From: Candidatus Mycalebacterium zealandia
GTDB lineage: Bacteria; Desulfobacterota_D; UBA1144; Nemesobacterales; Mycalebacteriaceae
DNA: 64,000 nt
Assembly: GCA_014075295.1 (NCBI GenBank)
Contig: CP046180.1
Coordinates: 62,001-126,000, forward strand
Direction: 5' to 3'
Shown: positions 46,406 through 54,953 of the stretch, piece by piece
Position numbering within the stretch: the first letter of the stretch is position 1
How the letters are laid out: each line of letters begins with the position of its first letter
The notes under the pieces: model-generated
Databases searched by the model: none
What the model was told of the DNA's origin: nothing
The model's input: only the letters and a program-made list of their open reading frames with translations
Position numbers and translations under genes: made by a program

Positions 46406-47713
46406 ATGTCCGCCAAAAAAAATAAAAACGGCGCGTTGGCAAGCCTGTGTGAAGACGCGCGCAAAACCGGAATCGCGGTTCTTGACAGCGTAAAAGCGGA
46501 TGCCGCGAAAGCGGTGGCGGGAATTGAGTTTCCGACCGTGCGCCATGAGGACTGGAGATTTACAAACCTTGCCCCGGTCGCGGCGATGTCGTATTCGGCG
46601 GCAAACGGCAAAGCGAAGGTAACGGGGAAAAACATCGCCGCGCAAGCGGTTGAAGGACTCGGCGCTCCCGCCCTTGTGTTTATAAACGGCGTTTACGCGC
46701 CCGCGCTTTCAAAACCCCCTAAAACGAAAAAAACCACCGTTCTCCCTCTTTCCAAGGCGGCGAAGTCCCATGCGGAAATGGTCTCGGCCAACCTGGGGGA
46801 AATGTCCGACATAAAAAATGAGTTCTTCACCGCTCTCAACACCGCGCTTTTTGAAGACGGCGCGTTTATTCACATTCCGGAGGGCGCGGAAATTAAAAAG
46901 CCCGTTTACATCATCTACGCATCCACCGGCGGCGAGCGGGTTTCCAGCCCGCGAAACCTGATTGTTGCCGAGAAAAACTGCGGCGTGAAAATAGTTGAGC
47001 ACTACATCTCAACGGCGGAGGAAAACTGCCTTTCAAATCCGCTCACTGAAATCTCGGTCGGCGAGGGCGCGCGGGTCGAGCATTACCGCCTTGAGTTTGA
47101 AAGCAGAAACGGGGTCAACATCTCAACCCTCAATCTGGTTCAGGAAAAAGACGCGAATACCCTTTCCCATTCAGTTCTCACGGGCGGGGCTATTGTAAGA
47201 AACAACATTCATCCCAAACTCGCGGGAACCGGCGGAGACTGCCTCATAAACGGGCTTTTTATGCCAACCGGACGCCAGCACATGGACAATTTTATGAAGG
47301 TTGAGCACGCAGCCCCCCACTGCGACAGCCGCCAGATATACAACGGCGTTCTCAATGAAAAAGGACGCGGGGTTTTTCACGGAAGAATTATAGTTCACGA
47401 AGGCGCGATTAAGACGGACGCCAAACAGACAAACCGGAACCTTTTGCTTTCCGACACGGCTCAAATAGACACAAAACCTCAACTGGAAATCTACAATGAC
47501 GACGTCAAATGCACGCACGGCGCGACAATCGGACAGATGGACGAAGAAGCCGTTTTTTATCTGCGCTCGCGCGGAATCCCCGAAGCCGAGGCTCGCGCGG
47601 TAATTCTCAGAGGTTTCACGCGCGAAAGTATCTCGCTTATGACGGTTGAGCCGGTGCGCGAGTTTCTTGAAAAAGAATCCGAACGCTGGTTTGCCGCCGC
47701 GCTTGGAAACTGA
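46406..47713 (+). CDS. sufD: Fe-S cluster assembly protein SufD
   Basis: 435 aa paralogue of SufB. The N-terminal helix pair ends in RHEDWRFTNLAPV, the family's hallmark; the beta-helix contains VYIIYASTGGERVSSPRN, GGDCLINGLFMPTGRQHMDN and VFHGRIIVHEGAIKTDAKQT; then KCTHGATIGQMDEEAVFYLR and the C-terminal SRGIPEAEARAVILRGF. 6 bases after sufC. Confidence 0.97.
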   Translation: MSAKKNKNGALASLCEDARKTGIAVLDSVKADAAKAVAGIEFPTVRHEDWRFTNLAPVAAMSYSAANGKAKVTGKNIAAQAVEGLGAPALVFINGVYAPALSKPPKTKKTTVLPLSKAAKSHAEMVSANLGEMSDIKNEFFTALNTALFEDGAFIHIPEGAEIKKPVYIIYASTGGERVSSPRNLIVAEKNCGVKIVEHYISTAEENCLSNPLTEISVGEGARVEHYRLEFESRNGVNISTLNLVQEKDANTLSHSVLTGGAIVRNNIHPKLAGTGGDCLINGLFMPTGRQHMDNFMKVEHAAPHCDSRQIYNGVLNEKGRGVFHGRIIVHEGAIKTDAKQTNRNLLLSDTAQIDTKPQLEIYNDDVKCTHGATIGQMDEEAVFYLRSRGIPEAEARAVILRGFTRESISLMTVEPVREFLEKESERWFAAALGN

Positions 47714-47715
47714 AA

Positions 47716-48030
47716 ATGGCAAAAATGAAAAAAATCGCGGACGCGGACGAAATCGCCCCCGGAGAGATTAAATCATTCACAGTCGGCTTTGACACTATCG
47801 CGGTCTGCAACACGGACGGAACTTTCTGCGCGTTCAGAGACCAATGCAGTCATCAGGAACTTCCGCTCTCGGACGGCGAAATTGAAGGCGAAGTTATCAC
47901 TTGCGCGTATCACGGAGCGCAATTCAACATGAAAACCGGAGAGGCTCTTTGCATGCCCGCAAGCGAGCCGATAGAGGTTTTTGAGATTAAGGTTGAAGAC
48001 GGCGAAATTTTGATTGGAAATGAAAAATGA
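47716..48030 (+). CDS. Small Rieske [2Fe-2S] ferredoxin-like protein
   Basis: 104 aa. Cluster ligands C-x-H in RDQCSHQELPL and C-x2-H in VITCAYHGAQFNM, with FDTIAVCNTDGTFCAF before and GEALCMPASEPIEVFEIKVEDG after. It resembles the ferredoxin subunits of ring-hydroxylating oxygenases and the Rieske proteins found behind suf genes in other bacteria. ATG 2 bases after sufD. Possibly an electron donor or a cluster client of Suf. Confidence 0.93.
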   Translation: MAKMKKIADADEIAPGEIKSFTVGFDTIAVCNTDGTFCAFRDQCSHQELPLSDGEIEGEVITCAYHGAQFNMKTGEALCMPASEPIEVFEIKVEDGEILIGNEK

Positions 48031-48800
48031 GAAAATGGCTCATTACTGCCGGAAAAGAGATGCCCGAGCGGGAACGCGAGGAATACTGAACCGGCGAGCA
48101 TGGAGACGATGAGTTTCACGACAATGTCTGGGGCATAACCGATGACAAGCGGTTTTTGTCAAAAATAACCGCCGAACTTGGCGTTCTTCCCCGAAAAAAA
48201 TCCATTCTCATTCCCGGTTGCGGTTCAAAGGATGAACTTCAAAAACACCTCGCCGGAAACGCACCCCGCATTGAAAAAATTGTTTGTTGCGATTTTGAAA
48301 AAATTGTGGAAATTCCCCACGCGAAAAACCGCAATGAAAAAATCTCATACGAAAAAAACTCAACCCACCTCGGATACGAGGGCGAGTTTGACATTGTTCT
48401 CGTCATAAATTCCCTGATATCTGAAAGTGATGAGGAAAACCGCGACATCGTCCGCTCATGTTCGGCGGCTCTCGCCCCGGACGGGACTTTTATTGCGATT
48501 GTGCCGACAATAGGCGTGGCGGTTGAAATCTCAACACTTGATAAAACCAAAAAAAAGTGGGCGGAATTGATTGATATGGAAAAATTCTCGCTCTACGAGC
48601 CGAACCAGAAACTCTGGCAGATTTTCTACCCGCCGATGATGTTGCGGTGGATTTTGAAAGAATCGGGGCTTCGGACTGTGAAAATGGAAATTGTGTTTTT
48701 TGACTTGCCTGAAATGCTTGAAAAATCAAAACAGCACTACGGCATTGAGGAAGAGGACGCCGTAATCTACGAACTGCTTGTTGTCGCGGAAAAGATTTAG
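48027..48800 (+). pseudogene. Class I SAM methyltransferase-like gene interrupted by an in-frame TGA
   Basis: From the ATG at 48027 (ATGA overlap with the Rieske stop) the frame reads 20 codons to EREREEY, then TGA at 48087-48089, then continues as TGEHGDDEFHDNVWG into a methyltransferase-like core: SILIPGCGSKDEL (motif I), VVCCDF-type strand end, EFDIVLVINSLI and ALAPDGTFIAIVPT. A tryptophan (TGG) is expected at the stop, since YW is common there in relatives. Restart could occur at the TTG 48156 (214 aa) without the N-terminal cap. Nonsense mutation or sequence error; not a code change, because TGA ends many genes here. Confidence 0.6.
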
Positions 48801-48806
48801 GGATTT

Positions 48807-49265
48807 TCAGCCCGTTCCAAATCCTTCGGGAGCTTTTGACAAATCAACCCCGCCCGTGTTTGTGGCGAAAGTCCACCGGTAGCCGTCAGGGTCGGCAAAA
48901 TCCGCCTTACGGTCTCCCCAGAACATATCGGCCGGCTCGGCAAGAACGGTTGCTTCTGCGACGCGCGCGGCTTCTGTGAAAGTGTCAATATCGGCACAGT
49001 AGATATAAAATATGACCGGCGGGGTTGTTTTTGTGGTCGCCGGAGATTTCATTTCGGGCATAAAATCGTTTTCAGGGCTTATCATCACAACAGGTCTGTC
49101 TTCAAAAGACATTCCCGCATGAACGGTTTTGCCGCCCGTCTTCAAAATCTCGTCCGCAATGACTTTGAAACCAAACGCCTTTTCGTAAAATTTTATTGAT
49201 TTGTCTGCGTCAAGCACGGTCAGGCAGGGAACCGCGGTTCCTGTTTCTCTTCCGGGAAGGGTCAC
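48807..49265 (-). CDS. VOC-superfamily (glyoxalase/bleomycin-resistance-like) protein
   Basis: 152 aa. Paired beta-alpha-beta-beta-beta modules: [22 protein letters not shown] opens the first, [20 protein letters not shown] the second, with a C-terminal [10 protein letters not shown]. PhnB/glyoxalase-like; substrate unknown. A GTG start at 49265 overlaps the rho stop (GTGA), so it is translated behind rho, an unusual companion. Confidence 0.9.
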   Translation of the reverse strand: MTLPGRETGTAVPCLTVLDADKSIKFYEKAFGFKVIADEILKTGGKTVHAGMSFEDRPVVMISPENDFMPEMKSPATTKTTPPVIFYIYCADIDTFTEAARVAEATVLAEPADMFWGDRKADFADPDGYRWTFATNTGGVDLSKAPEGFGTG

Positions 49266-50590
49266 TGGTTCATTCCGCTCAAGAATTCTTTGTTGTTCTT
49301 TGTGCCGCGCATTTTGTCCAACAGGAACTCCATCGCCTCAACCGTGTTCATCGGGTTCAGAACCTTGCGCAGGAGCCAAACTCTGTTCAACTCTTCCTCG
49401 GTCAGAAGCAGTTCCTCTTTTCGCGTGCCGGAACGCTGAAGTTCAAACGCGGGAAAGATGCGCCGGTCGGCGAGTTTTCTGTCAAGATGACATTCCATAT
49501 TGCCTGTGCCTTTGAACTCTTCAAAAATCACTTCGTCCATTCTGCTGCCCGTGTCTATGAGCGCGGTGGCGATGATGGTCAAACTGCCGCCCTCTTCGGT
49601 GTTTCGTGCCGCGCCGAAAAATCTTTTCGGCTTTTGAAGCGCGTTCGCCTCAATTCCGCCCGAAAGAACCCTGCCACTGGCGGGAGTTACGGTGTTGCTC
49701 GCTCGCGCCAGACGCGTGAGGCTGTCAAGAAGAACAACCACGTCCTTGCCGTGCTCCACGGAGCGTTTTGCTTTTTCCAGAACCATGTCGGCAACCTGAA
49801 TGTGCCGTTTGGGCGGCTCGTCAAAGGTTGAACTCACAACCTCACCGACAACCGACCTCTGCATATCGGTAACCTCTTCGGGACGCTCGTCTATAAGTAG
49901 AACTATTAACTTCACATCGGGATGGTTATCCGTAATTCCGTTGGCTATTCTCTGCAAAAGAATTGTTTTTCCCGTTCTGGGAGGCGCTACAATCATCGCG
50001 CGCTGACCCATCCCGACGGGAACAAAAAGGTTCAAAATCCTTGTGCTGAAATCCTTCGCATCGTATTCAATCTCCAACCGGTTTTCCGGATGAAGCGGAA
50101 CAAAATTCTCAAAAGGTATTCTTTCATTGCATTTCGCGGGGTCTTCGCCGTTTACGGTTTCAATTTTGAGAAGCGCGAGATTTTTCTCGCCATCTCTGGG
50201 AAGCCGCACCCTTCCCCTTACCGTGTCTCCGGTTTTGAGGCTGACTGAGCGAATCTGAGACTTGGATACATAGATGTCATCGGGACCGAAAAGGTAGGAG
50301 TTCGCGGGCGACCGCAAAAAGCCGTATCCCTCGGACAGAATTTCAAGCACGCCCTCCGCTTCAATGGAACCGTCCTCACGCGTGCTGTTGGCGCGCATTA
50401 TGGCGTAAACCATATCCTGACGCGACATAACGGTTGTGTCTTTAATGCCGGAATCCATGGCGAGTGCGGCCAACTCGCTGTTGGCTTTTTTGCGAAGGAT
50501 TTCCAGAGTCAGTTCTTCACCGCCCGCGCTACTTTTTTTACGCTTGCGTGGACTCGTAGTTTCCTCTACCTGTTCTTCGTTTTTTGACAT
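49262..50590 (-). CDS. rho: Transcription termination factor Rho
   Basis: 442 aa hexameric RNA translocase. N-terminal Rho domain ([20 protein letters not shown]) after a short basic/acidic leader, RNA-binding cold-shock-like domain ([29 protein letters not shown]), Walker [17 protein letters not shown], Walker [15 protein letters not shown] and the Q/R loops ([19 protein letters not shown]). ATG at 50590. A ~120-base leader separates it from the candidate promoter. Confidence 0.98.
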   Translation of the reverse strand: MSKNEEQVEETTSPRKRKKSSAGGEELTLEILRKKANSELAALAMDSGIKDTTVMSRQDMVYAIMRANSTREDGSIEAEGVLEILSEGYGFLRSPANSYLFGPDDIYVSKSQIRSVSLKTGDTVRGRVRLPRDGEKNLALLKIETVNGEDPAKCNERIPFENFVPLHPENRLEIEYDAKDFSTRILNLFVPVGMGQRAMIVAPPRTGKTILLQRIANGITDNHPDVKLIVLLIDERPEEVTDMQRSVVGEVVSSTFDEPPKRHIQVADMVLEKAKRSVEHGKDVVVLLDSLTRLARASNTVTPASGRVLSGGIEANALQKPKRFFGAARNTEEGGSLTIIATALIDTGSRMDEVIFEEFKGTGNMECHLDRKLADRRIFPAFELQRSGTRKEELLLTEEELNRVWLLRKVLNPMNTVEAMEFLLDKMRGTKNNKEFLSGMNQ

Positions 50591-50720
50591 TCGGTTTTAA
50601 AAATCCGCAATGATGAGAGAACTCCGCAACTAAATAATCCTGAAACCACTCTGTAAACGGTAACCACCCCACTGAAGGAGTGAAATGGAAATCGGATCTG
50701 GAACTCTCCGAACTGCTGAC

Positions 50721-50748
50721 AGTTTATAGAAAAGGCGTGAGATGTCAA
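50721..50748 (-). promoter_or_regulatory. Candidate rho promoter
   Basis: Minus strand: perfect TTGACA (50748-50743), 16-base spacer, TAAACT (50726-50721). The leader to the rho ATG would be about 125 bases, room for leader autoregulation as known for rho elsewhere; I see no strong hairpin in it. Confidence 0.45.
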
Positions 50749-50777
50749 GAAGTAAGTAAAACCCTGAAAATCTTAAA

Positions 50778-50814
50778 AACGGGGTTGCGATTCCAAAGGC
50801 GGGTCAATCCCGTT
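50778..50814 (-). terminator. 10-bp inverted repeat with T-rich tail on the minus strand
   Basis: AACGGGGTTG (50778-50787) pairs with CAATCCCGTT (50805-50814) with one G-U position, loop 17. Read on the minus strand it is followed by TTTAAGATTTT, as in an intrinsic terminator. It lies between the divergent yebC and rho promoters, where it could stop antisense transcripts. Confidence 0.35.
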
Positions 50815-50819
50815 GTCCC

Positions 50820-50848
50820 TTGCCAAACCCCCTGCCCTGTCTTACAAT
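50820..50848 (+). promoter_or_regulatory. Candidate promoter of the yebC-ruvCAB operon
   Basis: TTGCCA (50820-50825), 17-base spacer, TACAAT (50843-50848). Predicted start near 50855, 20 bases before the yebC ATG. Confidence 0.6.
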
Positions 50849-50874
50849 AATTTGTCCGTGCGGGGCAACAAATA

Positions 50875-51627
50875 ATGGCGGGACATTCAAAATGGGCGAA
50901 CATCAAACACCGCAAGGCGGCGGTTGACGCAAAGCGCGGCAAAGTCTTTACAAAAGTGATACGCGAACTCACTGTCGCGACCCGGCAGGGAGGCCCGGAC
51001 ACGGACTCAAATCCGCGTCTGAGAACTGCCATTGCGTTCGCGAAAAGTAACAACATGCCCGGCGACACAATTGAAAGAGCGATAAAACGCGGCACCGGCG
51101 GCGTTGAAGGCGCGGACTTTCAGGAAGTCTTTTATGAGGGTTACGGACCCGGCGGAAGCGCGGTTTATGTTCAGGTCCTTACGGACAACAGAAATCGCAC
51201 CGTTTCCGACATACGGCACATTTTCAGCAAATACGGCGGAAATCTCGGCGAGAACGGATGCGTGGCGTGGATGTTTGAGATGAAGGGCAGGATTGATTTC
51301 TCCAAAAAAACTGAAACGGAAAAACTTTTTGACGCCGCCATAGAAGCGGGCGCCGAAGATGTGCTGAGCGAAGACGGTGAAGCGGCGGTTATAACGGCGG
51401 TTGAAAAATTTGAGGAAGTGAAAAACGTTCTTGAACAGGCGGGGTTCAGGCACGAAGCCGCGAATGTTACGATGATTCCGCAAAGCAACGTCAAAATTGA
51501 GGGCAGAGAGGCAAACAAAATGATTCAACTTGTGGAAAATCTTGAAGACAGCGATGACGTGCAGAATGTTTACGCGAACTTTGACATAGATGAAGAGATT
51601 CTTGAAGAATTGAGCAGACAGACTTGA
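50875..51627 (+). CDS. yebC: YebC/PmpR-family protein (TACO1-like)
   Basis: 250 aa. The N-terminus [23 protein letters not shown]-type block is diagnostic, followed by [38 protein letters not shown] and MIPQSNVKI. Family members were called transcription regulators and more recently are linked to translation of proline-rich stretches. Operon leader for ruvC (1 base gap), a common arrangement. Confidence 0.96.
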   Translation: MAGHSKWANIKHRKAAVDAKRGKVFTKVIRELTVATRQGGPDTDSNPRLRTAIAFAKSNNMPGDTIERAIKRGTGGVEGADFQEVFYEGYGPGGSAVYVQVLTDNRNRTVSDIRHIFSKYGGNLGENGCVAWMFEMKGRIDFSKKTETEKLFDAAIEAGAEDVLSEDGEAAVITAVEKFEEVKNVLEQAGFRHEAANVTMIPQSNVKIEGREANKMIQLVENLEDSDDVQNVYANFDIDEEILEELSRQT

Positions 51628-51628
51628 A

Positions 51629-52162
51629 ATGAGGGTCATAGGAATTGACCCGGGTTCAAAAGCCTGCGGATACGGGATTGTGGAGCAGGATGGAACAAAA
51701 CTTCTTTTCATAGACAGCGGCGAAATACGTCCGAAGCAGTCTCTCCCGATTGAGCGGCGGTTGCACATGATAAGCGAGGAAATCGCCGGAAAAATTGAGA
51801 ATTTTTCCCCCGCCTGCATGTCAATAGAAAAGGTTTTTGTGGCAAAAAACTCAAAATCCGCCCTTCACCTCGGTCAGGCGCGCGGAGCTGTTCTCGCAAC
51901 TGCGGCGGCGTGTGATGTTGAGGTTTTTGAATACTCATCCACAACTGTAAAAAAGTCCGTCGCAAGCAACGGGCGAGCCTCAAAAGAAGAAGTTCAGAAA
52001 ATGGTTTCTCTGCTGACCGGCAGAAAAAGTTTTGAAAGTTCAGATGAGTCCGACGCGATTGCAATAGCCGTGTGCCACATCAACAACGCGAAAGCCGCCG
52101 ATAAAATTCCGGGGTTTTCAGTGCGCAAATCCTCGCGAAGGAGGCGTTTCACGCTCAGGTGA
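51629..52162 (+). CDS. ruvC: Holliday junction endonuclease RuvC
   Basis: 177 aa. RNase H-like fold with catalytic acidic residues in VIGIDPGSKACGYG, SIEKVFVAKN and SSDESDAIAIAVCH. LHLGQARGAVLATAA is the dimer/DNA-binding helix. Resolves four-way junctions moved by RuvAB, encoded directly downstream. Confidence 0.96.
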   Translation: MRVIGIDPGSKACGYGIVEQDGTKLLFIDSGEIRPKQSLPIERRLHMISEEIAGKIENFSPACMSIEKVFVAKNSKSALHLGQARGAVLATAAACDVEVFEYSSTTVKKSVASNGRASKEEVQKMVSLLTGRKSFESSDESDAIAIAVCHINNAKAADKIPGFSVRKSSRRRRFTLR

Positions 52163-52758
52163 TTTCCCTGCTGAAAGGAAAGGTTGTTAAAAAATCACCT
52201 GAATTGACCGTGATTGAGACTGCGGGCGTGGGCTATGGTGTTGTCGTGAGCGCGCGCACACTCGGCGATTTGCCCTCCGGCGGCAACGGCGAAGCAACCC
52301 TCATCATACACACCCACCTTTCGGTCAATTCACGGGAGGGCGCGCTTGAACTGTTCGGATTTTCCGAGCCTTACGAGGCGGAGATGTTCAAAAAATTGCT
52401 CGGAATATCGGGCATCGGTCCGCGTGCGGCGCTTAAAATCCTTGCATCCATATCCGCAGAAGAAATAGCAGAAGCCGTTGTGAAGGGGAATTTGGATAAA
52501 AAGAAAATTCCCGGGCTCGGCACGAAAAGAGCGGCAACCATTATGAACGAACTCAAAGACAAAGTTTCCTCTCCCGCGACCTCTCCAACCGCAAGCGCGG
52601 ACAGAGAAGCGGTTGAGAACATAGTGTCCGCTCTGAAAAACTACGGATTCAGATCTTCCGAAATTGACGCCGCAATGAAAGAGATTGAAAAAATCGCGAA
52701 ATCCACGGAGCGTATAGAAGACGCGGTTAAACTCGCGCTCGGCGTTATGAAAAAATAG
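52159..52758 (+). CDS. ruvA: Holliday junction branch migration protein RuvA
   Basis: 199 aa. OB fold at the N-terminus (SLLKGKVVKKSPELTVIET, GVGYGVVVSA), two helix-hairpin-helix motifs (LLGISGIGPRAALKIL and KIPGLGTKRAATIM), and a C-terminal RuvB-binding domain. A GTG start overlaps the ruvC stop (GTGA). Confidence 0.95.
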   Translation: MISLLKGKVVKKSPELTVIETAGVGYGVVVSARTLGDLPSGGNGEATLIIHTHLSVNSREGALELFGFSEPYEAEMFKKLLGISGIGPRAALKILASISAEEIAEAVVKGNLDKKKIPGLGTKRAATIMNELKDKVSSPATSPTASADREAVENIVSALKNYGFRSSEIDAAMKEIEKIAKSTERIEDAVKLALGVMKK

Positions 52759-52769
52759 GGAACCGGAAA

Positions 52770-53807
52770 ATGAGCGAAGAACAGACCGAACGAATTACAA
52801 ACCCGCAACCCACATCTGGTGACATCACAGGTATGGTGAGCGATGAAAAACTCCGTCCCGAACGCTTGAGAGATTTTCTGGGACAGGAAAAAACCAAAGA
52901 AAAAGTGGACATTTTCATCACGGCGGCGAAAAAAAGAAACGCCGCCGCCGACCATGTTCTGTTTTGCGGGCCTCCGGGGCTCGGCAAAACGACCCTTGCC
53001 CGCATAGTCGCCGGTGAGTTGGGCGCAAAACTGCATCAGACTTCCGGGCCCGTGCTTGAAAGAACGGGCGACCTCGCCGCGATTTTGACAGGGCTTGAAG
53101 AAAAGGATGTTCTGTTCATAGACGAAATACACAGAACAAACAGAGTTGTTGAGGAGTATCTGTATTCGGCGATGGAGGATTTCAGCATAGACCTGCTGGT
53201 TGGAGAGGGGCCTTCGGCGCGGTCAATGAAAATCAATCTGGAAAAATTCACCCTTATCGGCGCGACCACGCGCACAGGACTTATAACTTCGCCTCTTTAT
53301 TCGCGCTTCGGAATGGAATTGCGCCTTGAACACTACGAACAAAGCGAAATTGAGTTGATAGTCAAACGCTCGGCAAAAATAATGGAAGTGGAAATAACAG
53401 ACGGTGCCGCCTCGCACATCTCACAAAGGTCGCGCGGAACCCCGCGCGTGGCAAACCGCCTTCTGCGCAGAGTCAGAGACTATGTGGAGGTTAAAGCGGA
53501 CGGAAAAATTGATGAAACCCTCGCGCTTGAATGCCTTGATATGCTTGAAATTGACAACTTCGGACTTGAGGGAATGGACAGGGCAATCCTTGAAACCATT
53601 ATACTGAGATTCGGCGGAGGACCCGTCGGGATTGAAACCATCGCCGCATCCGTAAGTGAAGACAAAGAAACAATTGAACAGGTCTATGAGCCGTTTTTAA
53701 TCCGCAAAGGACTTATTGAGAAAACCCCCAAGGGCAGAAAAGCCGCCCTGCTCGCGTATTCACATCTGGGGCTGGAGAATCCGGACAAAAACCGAACCCT
53801 GCTCTAA
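52770..53807 (+). CDS. ruvB: Holliday junction branch migration helicase RuvB
   Basis: 345 aa AAA+ motor. LRPERLRDFLGQEKTKEKVD, Walker A GPPGLGKTTLARIVAGE, Walker B VLFIDEIHRTN, sensor GATTRTGLITSPLYSRFG and the arginine-rich SRGTPRVANRLLRRVRDY; winged helix at the C-terminus (GGGPVGIETIAASVSED). Completes the RuvABC set. Confidence 0.98.
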   Translation: MSEEQTERITNPQPTSGDITGMVSDEKLRPERLRDFLGQEKTKEKVDIFITAAKKRNAAADHVLFCGPPGLGKTTLARIVAGELGAKLHQTSGPVLERTGDLAAILTGLEEKDVLFIDEIHRTNRVVEEYLYSAMEDFSIDLLVGEGPSARSMKINLEKFTLIGATTRTGLITSPLYSRFGMELRLEHYEQSEIELIVKRSAKIMEVEITDGAASHISQRSRGTPRVANRLLRRVRDYVEVKADGKIDETLALECLDMLEIDNFGLEGMDRAILETIILRFGGGPVGIETIAASVSEDKETIEQVYEPFLIRKGLIEKTPKGRKAALLAYSHLGLENPDKNRTLL

Positions 53808-53810
53808 TCG

Positions 53811-54254
53811 CTACTGTTTGAGCGGAATCTCACGTATGAACTCGTCCCAGTGCTTGTGCCCGACGTGCAGGGCGTCCACTTTTTTGCGCGCTCCCCTGTA
53901 TCCGCCCTCTCCGGGAAAAAGACGCTCATAGACGCCATCACGGATTTTCAACCACTTATCGACGGATTCATAGTTTGAAAAATAGACCACCGTTTTGTAA
54001 GTCCAAACAGGGCTCGCGGTGTGAAGACGCTGAGAAAACATTCTGTATCTGCCTTTTATAATTCCCATCTTGCGCATCTCTTCCCAGAACGGAAACAGCC
54101 GCATTCTGTAGATTTTCACAAACTCGTCCCCCTTGTCGTGCGGAACAACGTAAAAACTTTCTTCAATAACCGAGCGCGGGCTGTAATCAAACGCGTCCGC
54201 CCGAGCGTCTGAGCACAAAAGCAAAACAAGCAGCATCGCGGCAATTTTCTTCAT
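53811..54254 (-). CDS. Secreted small protein with NIPSNAP/dimeric alpha-beta-barrel-like pattern
   Basis: 147 aa from the ATG at 54254, chosen because GGAGG stands 8 bases upstream and the signal peptide (IAAMLLVLLLCSDARA) then starts properly. The mature part has FYVVPHDKGDEFVKIYRMRLFPFWEEMRKMG and WTYKTVVYFSNYESVDKW, which resemble the strand-helix rhythm of NIPSNAP/Dabb proteins; no confident family. Periplasmic. Convergent with ruvB, 3 bases apart. Confidence 0.75.
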   Translation of the reverse strand: MKKIAAMLLVLLLCSDARADAFDYSPRSVIEESFYVVPHDKGDEFVKIYRMRLFPFWEEMRKMGIIKGRYRMFSQRLHTASPVWTYKTVVYFSNYESVDKWLKIRDGVYERLFPGEGGYRGARKKVDALHVGHKHWDEFIREIPLKQ

Positions 54255-54291
54255 AATAGTTACCTCCGGGATTTTCATAGTCCCAGCCTAT

Positions 54292-54320
54292 AGTGTAGAT
54301 TGCTCGGCGCGGGGCTTCAA
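54292..54320 (-). promoter_or_regulatory. Candidate promoter of the secreted small protein gene
   Basis: Minus strand: TTGAAG (54320-54315), 17-base spacer, TACACT (54297-54292). Start predicted about 30 bases before the ATG at 54254. Confidence 0.4.
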
Positions 54321-54338
54321 ACCCGATTCACTGATAAA

Positions 54339-54953
54339 ATGCTTCTGACACTGGTAAGACACGGCGAGACAGAATGGAACAGGCTGCAAAAGTGTCAGGG
54401 CATCAGCGATATTCCGCTTAACGAAACCGGAATTTTTCAGTCAAAAAAACTCGGTAAAAACCTGAAGAGTGAAAAGATTGACGCGATTTTTTCAAGCAAA
54501 CTCCGCCGAGCCTCCGACACGGCGAAGGAAATCGCGAAACATCACAACATTGAAGTGGACGTGCGCGCGGATTTACACGAGATGGATCAGGGGGATTTTG
54601 AAGGCGTTGAGTTCTCGGAGATAAGGGAAAAACACTCGGACAAACTCAAAGAGTGGACGGAAAACCCCGAACAGTTTCGCATTCCGGGCGGGGAAACCTT
54701 CACGAAAGTTCAGTCAAGGGCGATGAACGCCATAGCGCTAATTCAGGAAAAATGGGCGGACGGGAACGTTGTGGTCGTGAGCCACAATTTGACGATAGTG
54801 GCGATGCTTTGCAAATTCTGCGAGATTCCAATTTCACGCTTTCGGGAGTTCAAAATCAGCGAATCGTCAAAAACAGTTGTCATGTGCGAGGGCGGAAAAT
54901 ACACGGTCCGCAAACTCAATGACACCTCCCATCTTGACGCGGCGGCACCATGA
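54339..54953 (+). CDS. Histidine phosphatase (phosphoglycerate-mutase-like) family protein
   Basis: 204 aa from the ATG at 54339 (the frame is open to 54300, but the fold begins here). LLTLVRHGETEWN carries the catalytic RHG, FSSKLRRASDTA the second arginine, LHEMDQGDFEG the acid, and VVVVSHN the second histidine. Members act on phosphosugars, cobalamin or small phosphates; no substrate can be assigned. Overlaps argS by 4 bases. Confidence 0.92.
   Translation: MLLTLVRHGETEWNRLQKCQGISDIPLNETGIFQSKKLGKNLKSEKIDAIFSSKLRRASDTAKEIAKHHNIEVDVRADLHEMDQGDFEGVEFSEIREKHSDKLKEWTENPEQFRIPGGETFTKVQSRAMNAIALIQEKWADGNVVVVSHNLTIVAMLCKFCEIPISRFREFKISESSKTVVMCEGGKYTVRKLNDTSHLDAAAP

Noticed and set aside
48087-48089. 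TGA read as tryptophan, glycine or selenocysteine
   Set aside because: Many window genes end cleanly in TGA, often in ATGA overlaps, and no selenocysteine-type context or hairpin is evident.
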